Part shown: in pieces, positions 1-13,586 of the stretch
Layout: every line of letters begins with the position of its first letter
Numbering within the stretch: the stretch's first letter is position 1
NCBI RefSeq assembly: GCF_029625315.1
Contig: NZ_CP121110.1
Span: forward strand, 1,107,501 to 1,171,500
DNA length: 64,000 nt
Direction: 5' to 3'
Source: Flavobacterium ginsengisoli
GTDB taxonomy: Bacteria > Bacteroidota > Bacteroidia > Flavobacteriales > Flavobacteriaceae
Translations under genes and position numbers: made by a program
The notes under the pieces: model-generated
What the model was told of the DNA's origin: nothing
Seen by the model: only the letters and a program-made list of their open reading frames with translations
The model's database searches: none

Positions 1-1291
1 AAACGGCATCTTTTGATGCTGTAATATTTGTTGTTAAATTTGCCCTATCACGAACTTCTTTAATGTATGCTATGGCCGCTGTTTGTGAGCCGCCATCTCT
101 TTGGTTTTCACATTCTGCTTTCATAAGCAATACATCTGCATAACGCATTACTTTAAAGTTAATGCTTGAACGTGTTGCCTCATCTTCTCTATCGTAATAG
201 TTTTGATATTTTTTCCAACCCGCTCTTCTAATACCAGCAGAGGTTGTAAAATCACTTGCCACCATTACCTTAGTTCCCTTTAAATAAGATGATCCTGGTA
301 CATAAAAAGTATCTCCAAAGCGGTTATCGCCTACTTCATAAGAATCTAAAAGATCATCTGAAGGATAAACATTGTACCAGCTAAGATTACCATATTCTTG
401 ACCTCTTAGTGTTGATTCTTCAAAACCTGTTCCTTGACTATCACCAGCAGCACCCCATTGATCACCAGTTCCATTTTTTTCATCAAACTCAATTTCAAAA
501 ATAGATTCTCTACCATGTTCAGTTTCTTCCATAAAATTGTTGTAAAAACTCCCTTTATCTTCAAGACTATAACTTGTAACATTATTAAGCGCGACTAAAG
601 CTTCATTGTATTTTTTCTGATATAACAATACTTTACCCAATTGAGCATAAGCGGCTTCTTTATTGGCTCTTCCTGCCGCTTCTGATGTTTTTGGCAAAAG
701 GTTTTGTGACGCAAATACAAGATCTTCCTCAATCAGAGCATATACCTCTGCTTTAGGGCTTCTTGCGTTTCCGATAATAGTACCAGTTTTATAAATTGGC
801 AAATCGCCAAAACGTTTCACTAAAAGGAAATAATAGTATGCTCTTAAAAAATGAGCTTCACCTAGATATTTGTTCTTTTTTTCCTGAGATAAAACAGCAT
901 TTGGAAGGGCATTAATTTTAGCTTCATTGTCTAACACGAAATTTGCTCTTGAAATTCCGATATAACAAGATTCCCAGTAATATTGAATAATATCGTTTCC
1001 TGCATTAAAAGAAAAATCCTGAAAAGGTTTCTTATTACCTTCTAATTGAGGATTTCCTAAAGCATCATGTCCCATAAGATCCATGGCAAAGAAAAGATTT
1101 CTTCCATAAAGTCCTCTTGTCTGAAGATTTGCATATGAAGCATTTACCGCAGACTGCACCTGTGCTTCTGTTTTAAAGAAAGTTTCAGGCGATAAAGTAT
1201 TGGGATTACTCAATTCTAATTCGCTACTGTCACATGAAGTCATTGTTAAAGCTCCAGACAGTACTATAAGTATATATTTAATTTTTTTCAT
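1..1291 (-). CDS. susD: SusD/RagB-family glycan-binding lipoprotein (C-terminus beyond window)
   Basis: Outer-membrane surface lipoprotein that binds glycan and caps the SusC channel next to it. Reading the minus strand from the ATG at 1291 gives about 430 residues with no stop before the window edge, so the C-terminal part is missing. The protein opens with a lipoprotein signal (MKKIKYILIV then LTMTSCD, lipid Cys near residue 19). SusD-type stretches follow, including AHFLRAYYYFLLVKRFGDLP in the middle and a late SINFKVMRYADVLLMKAE segment, which is typical of SusD TPR-like helices. It lies 12 bases downstream of susC in the same orientation, the usual susC-susD order. No frameshift is seen in the visible part. 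The likely ligand, from the neighbouring enzymes, is a xylan-type oligosaccharide; this is inference from context only. Confidence 0.93.
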   Translation of the reverse strand, partial: MKKIKYILIVLSGALTMTSCDSSELELSNPNTLSPETFFKTEAQVQSAVNASYANLQTRGLYGRNLFFAMDLMGHDALGNPQLEGNKKPFQDFSFNAGNDIIQYYWESCYIGISRANFVLDNEAKINALPNAVLSQEKKNKYLGEAHFLRAYYYFLLVKRFGDLPIYKTGTIIGNARSPKAEVYALIEEDLVFASQNLLPKTSEAAGRANKEAAYAQLGKVLLYQKKYNEALVALNNVTSYSLEDKGSFYNNFMEETEHGRESIFEIEFDEKNGTGDQWGAAGDSQGTGFEESTLRGQEYGNLSWYNVYPSDDLLDSYEVGDNRFGDTFYVPGSSYLKGTKVMVASDFTTSAGIRRAGWKKYQNYYDREDEATRSSINFKVMRYADVLLMKAECENQRDGGSQTAAIAYIKEVRDRANLTTNITASKDAV

Positions 1292-1303
1292 CGTCTTTAA
1301 GTA

Positions 1304-4300
1304 TTAAAATGTAACATCAATTCCAAAAATTACTGATTTCGGCTGTGGATATCTTCCTAAATCAATACCTGCTGAATTTGCATTACCGTCTGCACGTGCA
1401 ATTTCTGGATCTAAACCAGAGTAATTTGTAATTGTTATAAGATTTTGTCCGCTTATATAGAATCTTGCTTTAGAGAAATAGCTCTTAAAGGCATCTCCAG
1501 TTAATGTATAACCTAAAGCTATGTTTTTTAATCTTGTGAAAGAACCATCTTCAATATAGCGTTGGTTTGCAGAAGACCAGTTAATATCGGCTCCCTGAGC
1601 TCTTGGCAAGGTAGCAGAAGGGTTTGTTACAACACCGTTTTGAACAATTGCCCTGTCTAAAACATCAGTGCTTGCATTAAACAAACGATTCATTCCTTTT
1701 AAATCAAAAGTATTTGCATTATAAATATCGTTACCCGCAACTCCAGTTATAAAACAGTTAAAATCAAAGTTTTTATATGCTTGCGCTTAAATTTAATCCG
1801 TAAGTAAAATCAGGATATGGATTTCCGATGTTTATTTTATCCTCAGAATTGATGATTTTATTGCCATCACGGTCAACAATTTTAATATCTCCCGGTTTTA
1901 TAGCAGTCTGGCCCGGTCCAAAAACAGCATCAACTTCTGCTTGGTTTTGGTAAATTCCATTAGTCTGATATCCATAAAAATAAAATAACGGCTGTCCTAC
2001 TTCTAATCTAGAGAAATTTTCAAGACCCGCTCTTGGTGTAGGACCTCCTAATACGCTAGTTACGCCAGGCGCTAAGCTCGTTACCTCATTTTTACTTGTT
2101 CCTAAATTTGCCACTGCAGACCATGTAAAGTCTCCTTTTCTGTCATTGTAGCCAAGCGAAACTTCAAAACCGCTTACTTTTACGTCTGCGATATTTTGAA
2201 TTTGAGTTCCACCACCTGCAGATCCAACAGAAGCAGACAAGCGGAACTGCAAAAAGAATGTCACTACTTTTATTGTTAAAATATTCAAACGAACCTGTTA
2301 GTTTATCATCAAATAAACCAAAATCAACCCCTATATTTCTATCTAATTTTGACTCCCATTTCAAGTCTGGATTAGCCGCAACACCTAAAGAAACCCCAGG
2401 CGTATTTGCTCCTCCAATTGGATAGTTATAATTTGCCAATAAAGTAGCGCTATATTGATAGTTGTCTATTCTATCATTTCCAGTGGTTCCTGTACTAGCT
2501 CTAAGTTTTAATGTGCTGAAAATAGAATTTTCCATAAAACTTTCTTTAGCTATGTTCCATCCTACAGCAACAGAATAGAAATTACCCCAACGGTTATTTG
2601 ATCCAAAACGAGAAGATGCATCTCTACGCCCTGAAACAGCTAATAAGTATTTATCAGCATAATCATAGTTGATACGAGCAATATATCCTAAGTTTTTTTC
2701 TTCATAATTAGCAGATCCTAAACTTCCTTCATTATAACGCAGCTGATCAATTTCGTTTGAAATATAATAGCGGCTTCCTGCTGCTAAGCTTTGTGATTTT
2801 CCGTCAATTTTAGTAATAACTCCTAATACTTCAAGGTTGTGTTTTTGAGCAATAGTTGTTTTATATGTTAAGCTATTATCAAAAACGATAGTTTGTCCTT
2901 GTGAATTTGTTTCGTTTGTTGAAGAAAATGCCTGTTTGTGATAAGAACCATCCTGAAAACCAGGAATAAAAGTATGGTCTTTGCTTGTATAGTAATCTAA
3001 AGAAACTTGTGATCTGAATTTCAAACCTTTGTAAATTTCTAACTCGGCATAAATATTTCCGATAATAGATAAATTATTAATTTTCTGATATCCTAAATTA
3101 GCTACACGCACTGGATTTTCTGCATCGTTTCCATCAATAGCACTAGGACCTTGATAGCCTCCGATATTATCTTCATTATAAATTGGTAAATAAGGAGCCA
3201 TTTTAATAGCATGCTCTAAGAGTGTTCTTCCGCCCGAGCTGCGTTCTGGATTTATTGTACTGAAAGAAATTCCCATGTTGCTTCCAATTCTTAGTTTACC
3301 AATATCTTGTGTATTATTAGCTCTAAAAGAATAACGTTCGAAACCAGTGTTTATAATAGCTCCGTCTTGTTTCATATATTCTGCAGAATAACGTCCTGTC
3401 GAAGTTTCTGTACCATTCGAAAAGCTCAGGTTATAATCCTGCATAACTCCAGTTTGAAAAATCTGGTCCTGCCAATTTGTGTTAATGTTTCCAAATTCAG
3501 CCGCTCTTGCTGTTAGATCGCTTCCTAAATCTTTAGCATATTGAAGATATTGTTGCGTATTTAAGACATTGTATCTTTTTGTCACTTCCTGTCCTCCAAC
3601 GTAAGTGCTAAAACTTAATTGCCCTGGACCTTTTTTACCTTTTTTAGTAGTAACCATAATTACACCGTTAAAAGCTTTAGAACCGTACAAAGCTGTAGTC
3701 GAAGCGTCTTTTAAAACAGAGATACTCTCGATATCATTAGGGCTTAAACCAGAAAGATTTCCAGTTAAAACTCCATCGATTACATACAAAGGAGCGCTAT
3801 TTCCCATTGTAGCCAGACCACGAATACTAACGGTAGGATTAGAACCTGGTGCACCATTTACAACTGTAACCCCTGCTGCACGTCCTTGTAAAGCAGATTC
3901 GGCATTCGTAATAGGCACTGCGGCAATATCTTTTGAGCTTACTGTTGAAACTGCTCCTGTAACCTTAGTTCTCTTTTGAGTACCATAAGCTACTACAACT
4001 TCATTTAAATTTTGTGCAGATTGAATAAGAGTTACATTTATTGAGTTTCTTTCGCCCACAGTAATAGTCTGTGACACTAAGCCAACATAAGAATACGTTA
4101 TTTTATCAGTAGGATTAACTCCTTTTAAAGAGTATTTACCGTCAAAATCTGTTGATGCGCTATTCTGCGTACCTTCTACATTGATGCTGGCACCTGGCAA
4201 CGGAAACCCAGAAGGATCTGTAATCACGCCATGAATGGTCTTTGATTGTGCCATTATACTATGACTGCCCACGATCAGCAGTCCGATTAGTGCAATTTTG

Positions 4301-4314
4301 AGTTTTAAGTTCAT
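1304..4314 (-). CDS. susC: SusC/RagA TonB-dependent transporter (two single-base frameshifts)
   Basis: Outer-membrane, TonB-dependent oligosaccharide importer that pairs with SusD. The N-terminus shows a signal peptide ending SIMAQ (residue 23), a carboxypeptidase-regulatory-like beta domain (about 26-100), the TonB-box/plug start NEVVVAYGTQKRTKVTGAVS (104-123) and the SusC signature around PLYVIDGVL (175-183), then the barrel. The C-terminus ends in an aromatic residue (GIDVTF), as expected for a barrel. The reading frame is broken twice, near 2239 and near 1776. Each break is repaired by removing one base, which restores PLSASVGSAGGG and LSASYKNFDFN. The repaired length is about 1000 residues, normal for SusC. 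I take the breaks to be sequence errors rather than decay, because the flanking sequence is well conserved. Confidence 0.93.
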
Positions 4315-4480
4315 GTTAATAGTTTTTTTGTTTGGTTTAAATAGTTAATGGTTTTTTGTTTGTTTTTTAATTCAAGGTTTGGTTCATAAGCTTTTTGTTT
4401 AAATCTTTTTTAGTTTCAGGTTGTTTTTATCTTACAGAATATTCTTCTAATTGAGTTATAGGGCGGAGAAATAACGAAAG

Positions 4481-4520
4481 CAAATATAAAAAAACAACTC
4501 AAAAAACAATCGGTTGTTTT
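4481..4520 (-). promoter_or_regulatory. susC promoter with overlapping LacI-type operator
   Basis: On the minus strand, TATATTTG (4488-4481) matches the Bacteroidetes -7 consensus TAnnTTTG. Eighteen bases upstream lies ATTG (4510-4507) in the -33 position. That ATTG is one half of CAATCGGTTG (4507-4516), which sits inside an 18-bp imperfect palindrome, AAAACAATCGGTTGTTTT (4503-4520). The CAAnCGnTTG core resembles LacI-family operators. A repressor bound here would cover the -33 box. The start codon is 167 bases downstream of the -7 element, so a long 5' leader is implied. Confidence 0.65.
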
Positions 4521-4805
4521 ATATTTTATTCAAAAAAAACTCACTTTAAAAACACAAAAAATATTTTTTAACTTAAAAAATTAAAAATATACTAATTCAA
4601 AGACCTAATATAAATTGAAAATAAATAATTTAATATCCATTTGTCAGATTTTTTGCAAAAAATACAATAATAAAAAATTAGATAAAACTCACACTAACAT
4701 TAATTTATATAAATAAATTACTACTAATATTAGTTAAAATAATGTATTTTAGAAATTATCTTATACTATTTTAGTCATTGATAGAAGCAAAATGATCGAA
4801 AACAA

Positions 4806-4815
4806 CAATCGGTTG
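4806..4815. promoter_or_regulatory. Second CAATCGGTTG operator-like site upstream of susC
   Basis: The same ten bases as at the susC promoter, 290 bases further upstream and not next to a recognisable -7 box. It could be an auxiliary operator for looping or the remnant of another promoter. Confidence 0.4.
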
Positions 4816-5165
4816 CTTAAAAAAGTATTCTATTTTGCATTAGAAAAGTAGATTCTAAAAGATTTAGTTTATCAACCTGTAGCACAAAATTTTACAGTAA
4901 ACGTTCTCATTTAAACATCAATTTCATAAACTCTCTTTTGATACAATAGATTAGCATTTATAATGTCTTCCATTTTGTAGGAAACCATAATTGGTCTTCA
5001 TTCTCTAACTGCAATAAAACTTAAAAAAACTGAAGGCTAATCCGTGCCCATAGCTAATAAAAATTAATGCGCTGCCTTTAACTGGAATACCTCATTATTT
5101 CTTTAGAAAGAATACCTTTCTCTTGTAGTGGGACTACTTTTGTTGATTCATACATACAACAAAAA

Positions 5166-5192
5166 AGCCAGCTTATTTATCTTAAGCTGGCT
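5166..5192 (-). terminator. Terminator of the GH43-CE-GH43-GH97 operon
   Basis: A perfect 10-bp stem, AGCCAGCTTA (5166-5175) with TAAGCTGGCT (5183-5192), is followed on the minus strand by a T run (5165-5161). It lies about 50 bases beyond the GH97 stop and separates that operon from susC. Confidence 0.85.
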
Positions 5193-5245
5193 CCTATTGG
5201 AATTGAATAAATCAAATTTGACTATATCACATATTTTCTACCCTT

Positions 5246-7187
5246 TTAATTGGTTAATAGCATCCCACCATTGCATGGTATTTTCATTTCAACTTCTTTA
5301 TTTTTATTTACCGTCAGCTTGCTGATCTTTCCATTTAGCTGGTCATCATCGCTGTAACAATCTACTTTAGCACCAGAATTAAACATATCTAATTTTAGCT
5401 TTATCTTCAGCAATTTTTTCAGCATTAATTCCAGCAACATACCATTTTGCTCCCTTTCTTCTAGCCAGCACTACATATTTGCCAGGATAGCCATCTAAAA
5501 AACGAACTTCATCCCATACAGAAGGCACTTCCTTCATAAACTTAATAGCCCACTCCGGAGCATCATATAAATTATTTGGTGCTAAGGCAAAATGTTGCAC
5601 ACCGCTTTGAAAAAGTACCGAAGTAGCTAAAGCAAACACATCAGATGTCATTCTTTTTGATCCTTTACCTGCAATATTATCGCTATTATAGAATCTATTT
5701 AAAGCACTTCCTCCAAAATCCATACTTCCTACCGTGTTTCTAATAAAAGTATGTGTTGTGGCATTTAAGGCTTCATTATCGTGACTTAGTTGTCCAAAAT
5801 GCAGATTTTCACTTGCCAAAACCGCTTCGCTAGATGCATAATTTGGATACATGCGTTCCCAACCTCGAGGTAAAGTACATCCATGAAAAATAACCATAAT
5901 TCCAAATTCATTGGCATCTGTCAAAATATCTTCATACAATTTCATGGTCACCTGTTTATCTCCTCCAAAAAAATCAACTTTGATTCCTTTAATCCCAATG
6001 CTATTCATCCATGCCATTTCCCTGCGTCGGATAGTTGCATTATCCATTAAGCCCCTCGGCCCCTGCGGAGCATCATTCCAATACCCATTTGAATTGTACC
6101 ATAAATAAAGCCCCACGCCTTTCTGCGCACCGTATGCGGCTAATTCTGCAATTTTATCACGACCTATTTGCGTATCCCAAAGCGCATCAACTAAAATGGT
6201 TTCATATCCCATTGAAGCGCTAAAATCGATATATTGTTTTTGTACAGGAAACGTCGTGCTGTTGTCCATCTTCATAATCCAACTCCAAGTTCCTTTTGTG
6301 TACTGGTATTCTTTAGAAGCTTCATATTTTGGTTTAACCAAATCAAACGAAACAGTAGTTTCAACTATTGGAGCCAGCGTCTCTCCAATTGTGATGGTGC
6401 GCCATGGAGTTTCTCCTGTAAGTGGAATTCCAGGCGCAACTGTACCATTTCCGTTATTTTCTCCCTGCATCGGAAATCCAATTGAATATAATCCGTTCTC
6501 ATGCCCAATTAATCTGCTTGCACAATAACCGCTGTCTACCCCAGTTTCAGAAATTAAAACCCATCCGTCGCTATTTACTTTAAACAGACATGGAAACGTG
6601 TAGCCATTTCCCAAACCATTTTTTCCGACAGCATCATCAAGTGCATATGAAGTTTCATAACTTGGAGCTGTTCTCGCAAATCCTGTCATTGGATTACTTT
6701 GCGGACACAAGAATGTCGTGGTTCCTTTTGGCAGTAAAAATCCTGAGACTTCTTCCTCAACTACGCAGGAAACTGTTTCTTTCTGTGGATATATTTTATA
6801 TTTAAATGCCAGATTATTATTGCTTACTCTAAAAATTACATCAAAAGCTGCCCTGCCTTCTTTTGTAAATGAAAAAATAGCTTCGTTAGCGGTATAATGA
6901 ACATTGCTTTTTTTTATGTTACGCAATTGATAGGATTCGTCAATTTTATTTTGACTGCTATTTGCCTCTAAAGTCAAACCGAAACTAAAATCTCCTGCAC
7001 TTGTTTTTAGACCTAACGGAGACTTCTCAATAAACGTTTTTTCATTGTATGTTACATTATACTGCGGTATTCCATTATCTGCAGAAATCGACACAACAAG
7101 TTTTCCATCAGGACTTTTTACTATTGGCTGCGCGTTTAGCTGAAAGAAACCAACAAAACATAAGAATATTATTTTTTTAAGATTCAT
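5246..7187 (-). CDS. GH97 glycoside hydrolase, retaining-type (one frameshift near 5395)
   Basis: Secreted or periplasmic alpha-glycosidase of family GH97 (SusB/alpha-galactosidase family). A signal peptide ends LNAQ (residue 20). The N-terminal beta-sandwich (about 21-280) precedes a (beta/alpha)8 barrel with the motif GIKGIKVDFF, in which Asp405 is at the nucleophile position of retaining GH97 members; inverting SusB-type enzymes use glutamates instead. TLPRGWERMYPNYASSEA and the HDNEALN segment are also family-like. The last 50 residues lie in another frame: one extra base in a T run at 5393-5396 ends the main ORF early, and removing it gives KLDMFNSGAKVDCYSDDD and the usual GH97 C-terminal sandwich. 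Last gene of the xylan operon. The exact sugar (alpha-galactose or alpha-glucose) cannot be told from sequence. Confidence 0.9.
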
Positions 7188-7336
7188 AAACTTTTAAAAT
7201 TTTTCTTTTGTGAATAATCAAACTTTTTCATCTTCCAGAAATAGCATTGACGTTTAAAATATTATTTACAAAACAGTGTTAAATGAGTCTGCCTATACAG
7301 GTTATGTAATGCAATAGTTGTTTTTTTGATTGTAGA

Positions 7337-8913
7337 CTATTTCATTTCTGAAATCGTATCCTCAACACGGAAATAATCAAAATCAGCGAAACCGCCTGCA
7401 GTTTTTGAAGCGTAATTAAAAAGTCCAAATCGGTAACCCATAAAATGAGGAAGTGTGTAAGGCATTTTTATAGTTTTTCCAATGCTGATCCATTTTTTCC
7501 CATCTAAACTGTAATAAAACTTTCCTTGGTCTGCTTGATTTTTAAAATTGCATTCGGCTTTAAAAAACACTCTGTCCTGATTTAATAAGGCACTTTCTAT
7601 TTCTTTTGGATTTCCGTTCTCTGCATTTATCATAACTACTTTTTTCTTTCCATTCTCAACTTTTACACCAACTAGACCAAAATCTTTTTGCAGTAATGAA
7701 AGCCCTGCAAAATCACCTTCTTTCATATTAGAAAATTCTATCATAGTAGATCCCGAACATACAGGACCAAAAGTTCTTTGTGTCAAAATATTTTTTACCT
7801 GCGTAAAACTGCTGTCTATTTTAGATGTTCTTAATCTTAAATAGCCTTTTCTTTCTTTAACAGACCAGTTTGAATTATCCGGATTATGATTCCACTGCCA
7901 GACCAACGGCAGATCATTTTCTCCATTTTTACGGGTAAATTCATCTGAATTTACAATTCGGGAATAAAGCTTTTATTGGCTGGAAGATCTAAATTATCAG
8001 GCACTTTACCATTTTCCCCCAATACAGGCCATCCATTCTCCCATTTTACAGAAACAAGATACGGAATACGGCCAACACCTCCTGCATCTTTAAACAGATA
8101 AGAAAACCATCTGCCATCTGGAGTATCAATAAGTCCGCCTTGTGCTACGCCCAAATCCTGAAGTCCGACTTTTCCTTCCCAAGGACCTGCCATCGAATCA
8201 GCTCTGTGTATGATTACAGTACGCATGCCGTTTTTAGGCCAGCAGATATTAAACAAATAGTATTTCCCTTTAATTTTAAAAAGCTGTGATCCTTCTGCTG
8301 GCAGCATGATCTCACTCATTGCTGGAGCATTTGCATTTTCAATTAAGACTTTCTTCGTTTCTTCTTTAACTTCTAACAAATCTTCTTTTAATTCTACAAC
8401 TTGAAGTTTTCCGCCTCCCCAGACAAGATAAACTTTGCCGTCATCATCAAAGAAAAGCGAATGATCATGGTACGATTTGCTTAATACAATTCTTCTCCAA
8501 GGCCCTTTTTCAATATCTTTTGTAGAAAAAATATACGTTTTATCTGTTGTTCCCGAAAAAGTACTCACATAATATACCCCATTATGATAGCGCAGACTGC
8601 TTGCCCACGAACCTCTACCATAGTCATTTTTTCCATTATCTAAGTTCAGGCGGTCATCTTTATCTTCTAAGGTTTGGTAAGCGTAATTAACGAGATGCCA
8701 ACTCACTAAATCTTTAGATTTCATAATCGGAACACCTGGATTCATGTGCATAGTTGTACTGCTCATATAGTAAGTGTCGTTTACCCTGATTATGGATAAA
8801 TCTGGTACATCGGCAAAAATAATAGGATTTTGAGCTTTGCCTTTTTGAGCTTGACCCGCAAAAATGTTCATTGCTAGTGCCAAAAAAGCACATATAAAAT
8901 CTTGTGTTTTCAT
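7337..8913 (-). CDS. GH43 (subfamily 12-like) beta-xylosidase/alpha-arabinofuranosidase with C-terminal sandwich (one frameshift near 7950)
   Basis: Secreted enzyme that removes xylose or arabinose from xylo-oligosaccharides. A five-bladed propeller is recognisable from DVPDLSIIRVNDTYYMSSTT (catalytic base Asp in PDLS), the HDHSLFFDDDGKVYLVWG strand (pKa-modulating Asp) and PAEGSQLFKIKGKYYLF (general acid Glu). I chose the start at 8913 (MKTQDFICAFLALAM, signal peptide ending GQAQ) rather than 8955, because only the shorter form begins with the signal peptide. The main ORF stops after KSFIPEL; restoring one base near 7950 reads on into VNSDEFTRK and WQWNHNPDN, then a DUF1349/concanavalin-like C-terminal domain that is usual for this subfamily. 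This is one of the few breaks that needs an added base. Confidence 0.88.
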
Positions 8914-9078
8914 CTTAATTTCTGTTTTCGATATTTCTAAAGCTTTAGATTTCATTTCTCTCGAACAACTGTCGAAATCCCATAGAAAAACGGACAGTTA
9001 AACAAATATCTTTTCGTCTCATTTTATTCATTTCATTTTTTTGCATGTCCTATTTTCTTTCCAAATCTAGTGGTACTT

Positions 9079-10770
<1,692 letters not shown>

Positions 10771-10871
10771 TTAAATCTAATTTTATTTAAATAATTCTAA
10801 ATGAACTGCTTTACCCATTTTTCGGTATCATGTTCCAAACCAAAATAATGAGCTTTTAATGCTTTTATTTT

Positions 10872-12603
10872 CTATTTCAGAATTGCATTATTGGAAGCAG
10901 TAGCATACAAACCAACCAAAGCCCCTGTAAATCCTCCTGCTACATTTGTTGAAAGAACATCTCCTGAAACTCCTGTTCCAAGATTTTCAAAATTAGCACC
11001 GTTTAAAGCATAACTAAACTGATAATTATCTCCTGCAGCTTTAACTTGCAAACGTATTGCACCCATAATTTCAATTTTTTTGCTAGCTATAATTTCAGAT
11101 TGACCATTTTCTGTTCTTTCTAGCAAAACATAAGTATCTTTTCCTTTTTTAGTTACCCCAAAAACATAATTGAAACTTTCATTCTGCAGACATACAATTC
11201 CTGCTAAATCTTTCTCAGATTCAGGTTTATAATCTAATGTGGTTTCAAATGAAAAAGTGTTGTGCTTGCTGTCTATAAAACAATGTTGAAGTTGGCTTTA
11301 GTTCTTTAATATTTACCGGAAATGGATTAATCTGCAAGCCTTTTTTAACAATAGAAATAAAATGTTCTCTAGGGCCTCTTAATCCTATCCATCTATAATC
11401 TAATTTTTTTGAGGTAAAATTCTCTGTAAATGTAAAATTGCCATTAGGAAGAAAACCTTCATTGCCAGTTTTGTTTATTGCACCATTTGGCATTTTCAAT
11501 TTTGGCACCATTGGAATTAAACCGTTTTCAAAAATAGGGAAAGTCCCCGACCAGTCTACTGGCAAGATAAATGTTTCGCGTCCTGTATTTACTCTGTCTT
11601 TTTCATTTGGACGAATTCCCAAAAACACACCATAATATTTATTATCAGGACCAAGCACTAAATCTGCGTGTCCAGCCCAATCTACTTTATCGGGTCTGTT
11701 TTTAGCAAAATATCTTTGAGTAAGAATTGGATTATTGGGTGCTGGCTTAAAAGGACCTTTTGGACTATCGCTAATAAAAATAACTTCACTATGATTATCT
11801 CCTGTACCTCCTTCTGCACACATTAAATAATAATGATTGTCTTTCTTATACAAATGAGGCGCCTCAATCCATATTGGTTTCTTAGAAAGATCAACTCCGC
11901 CATCTACTATAATTTTATCTGTTCCAGGAATAACCTGATCTTTATCTAGATCATATTCCCATACTTTAATAACACGATGTCCATTATACAATTCTTTTCC
12001 TTTATCTGGAGCATCATTGTGCACCACATAACCTTTTCCGTTGTCATCAAAGAAAATAGAAGGATCAATTCCGTTAAAAGCCAATTTAATTGGACTTCCC
12101 CATCCATTTTTTGGATCTTTAGTTTTCACAATAATATTTCCCATATTTCCTGTAAATGCCGTTACAATCATATAGAAAGTGTCATTGTGTGGATTGTAAG
12201 TAATTCCCGGCGCGTAAACACCACCACTAATGCCTGTATCATGGGGATTAAACTCTGATACATTATTCAATACTCCTCCCAAATCAGTCCAGTTTACCAA
12301 ATCTTTAGAATGAAAAATTGGAACTCCTGGAAACATAGCAAATGAAGAACAAACCATATAGTAGTCCTCTCCTTTTCTTGTAATAGCAGGATCTGGGTAA
12401 CATCCTTGCAGAATTGGAGAATAGAATTCATCGGATTTTAAAGGATTTCTTTTATAGATTTCATCATCTCCCTGATATATAACACTAGAAAAGACTGGAG
12501 ATCGCTTATTTGACGTTTTGTTTGATTTTTTCTCTTGGGCTGTCAGGGAGAAAAAACATAAAAATCCGATAAAGTATAAAAAAGATATTTTTTTTGTAAT
12601 CAT
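10872..12603 (-). CDS. GH43 (subfamily 10-like) beta-xylosidase/arabinofuranosidase (frameshift near 11256)
   Basis: Secreted xylan side-chain or end-acting hydrolase. A signal peptide ends SLTAQ. The propeller motifs are QGCYPDPAI (base Asp), FNGIDPSIFFDDNGKGYVVH (pKa-modulating Asp) and KPIWIEAPHLYKKDNHYYLM (acid Glu). The main ORF ends at YRQQAQHFFI; dropping one T from a five-T run in the coding strand near 11256 restores QHFSFETTLDYKPESEKDLAG and continues to a XynB-like C-terminal beta-sandwich ending ASNNAILK. It is the first gene of the four-gene minus-strand operon, downstream of an operator-controlled promoter (12914-12954). The subfamily number is tentative; the GH43 family is secure. 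Confidence 0.88.
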
Positions 12604-12913
12604 TGTCGCTTTTATTTTAATCGTTTTTACTTGTTTTAATTGTTTGAAAGACTTGATTGAAAAACTAGAAAAAGTTAATTGCCTAACGCAAAAATGGCCG
12701 AGCTGTACTCACATAAAATTCTAAGCACATATGCATGCAAAACCTGTAATTATGAGAATACTATAATTACAACGAATTCTGCAAATAGTCCATTTTAGCT
12801 TGTTTCACATTCATAAAAAGTTATTTTAATTATTTAAAGTTGGTTTTGTTCGCTAGCTATTTTAAACACTTAAAGAACTTAAATATAACAATATTTTATA
12901 AGTGTATTTTTTA

Positions 12914-12954
12914 CAAATATAAACAAATAACCATCAAACACAATCGGTTGTGTT
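12914..12954 (-). promoter_or_regulatory. Promoter and LacI-type operator of the xylan enzyme operon
   Basis: On the minus strand TATATTTG (12921-12914) is a consensus -7 element. Nineteen bases upstream is ATTG (12944-12941), part of CAATCGGTTG inside the palindrome AACACAATCGGTTGTGTT (12937-12954), whose arms are perfect except at the central pair. The arrangement is the same as at susC, where the spacer is 18 bases. This implies that one repressor controls both transcripts. Confidence 0.7.
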
Positions 12955-13522
12955 ATTTTTTATTGATAACTATAAAAAAAATAGCAATAAAAAACATTTT
13001 AATCGCATAAAAAAACATAAAAAACTAACAAAACATTAAATTCAATTAGAATACTGGCATACTATTTAATGAAAATTATCTCTTAATGCGATATCATTAC
13101 AGAAAATATAAAAAGATAAAATCCTGCCTTTTATTTTAAAGTTTTAAACTTTAGCATTTCTGGCATTACAAATAGCTAAAAAAATAATCACTACAATCAT
13201 ACATTATTGTATCACTGTATAATAACTACTCTTAAGTATAAAAAACGAACATCAAAATGAAAGGAGTTTGCGCATAACGTTCTTTAGCTATCCTGGGTAT
13301 TTGTAAAATTAAATGCATCCAAAAATCATCAAATTAAGGAAATTTCATTTAGTCCGGAATATTCCAAAAAAAATGCCACTGCTATTTTAATTATACAATA
13401 CAATAGCTTGAATAAGCAATAAAAACATAATATTTAGCATAATAAATTATTGATAAATCAAAAAAATATCATTTTTTACGAAATAAAAATTTCAGGTTAG
13501 ACAAATTTTTCTTTTCTTTACG

Positions 13523-13532
13523 CAATCGGTTG
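13523..13532 (+). promoter_or_regulatory. LacI-type operator upstream of the GH3 gene
   Basis: CAATCGGTTG lies 54 bases before the GH3 start codon. The other three copies in the window share the same ten bases. I do not see a good TAnnTTTG box at the right distance, so the promoter itself is not assigned. Confidence 0.55.
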
Positions 13533-13586
13533 TATTTTTTTTTCTATAACAAAATCGACTTTCGCTTCAAATAAAAAATTATCTGC

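Larger units (their letters stand above)
4315..5165. other. AT-rich intergenic region between susC and the GH97 terminator
   Basis: About 850 bases without a convincing gene. It holds the susC promoter and operator (4481-4520) and a second, isolated operator-like site at 4806-4815. The remainder is AT-rich leader and spacer sequence. I see no tRNA, small ORF with signal features or repeat in it. Confidence 0.6.
12604..13586. other. Divergent intergenic region between GH43 and GH3 genes
   Basis: About 980 bases of very AT-rich DNA between two divergent enzyme genes. It carries two CAATCGGTTG operators (12941-12950 and 13523-13532), one placed for each gene, and a minus-strand -7 box at 12914-12921. 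No convincing gene is seen between them. Confidence 0.7.

Noticed and set aside
3307..3979. Plus-strand ORFs inside susC
   Set aside because: They are antisense shadows of a conserved gene, without signal or domain features.
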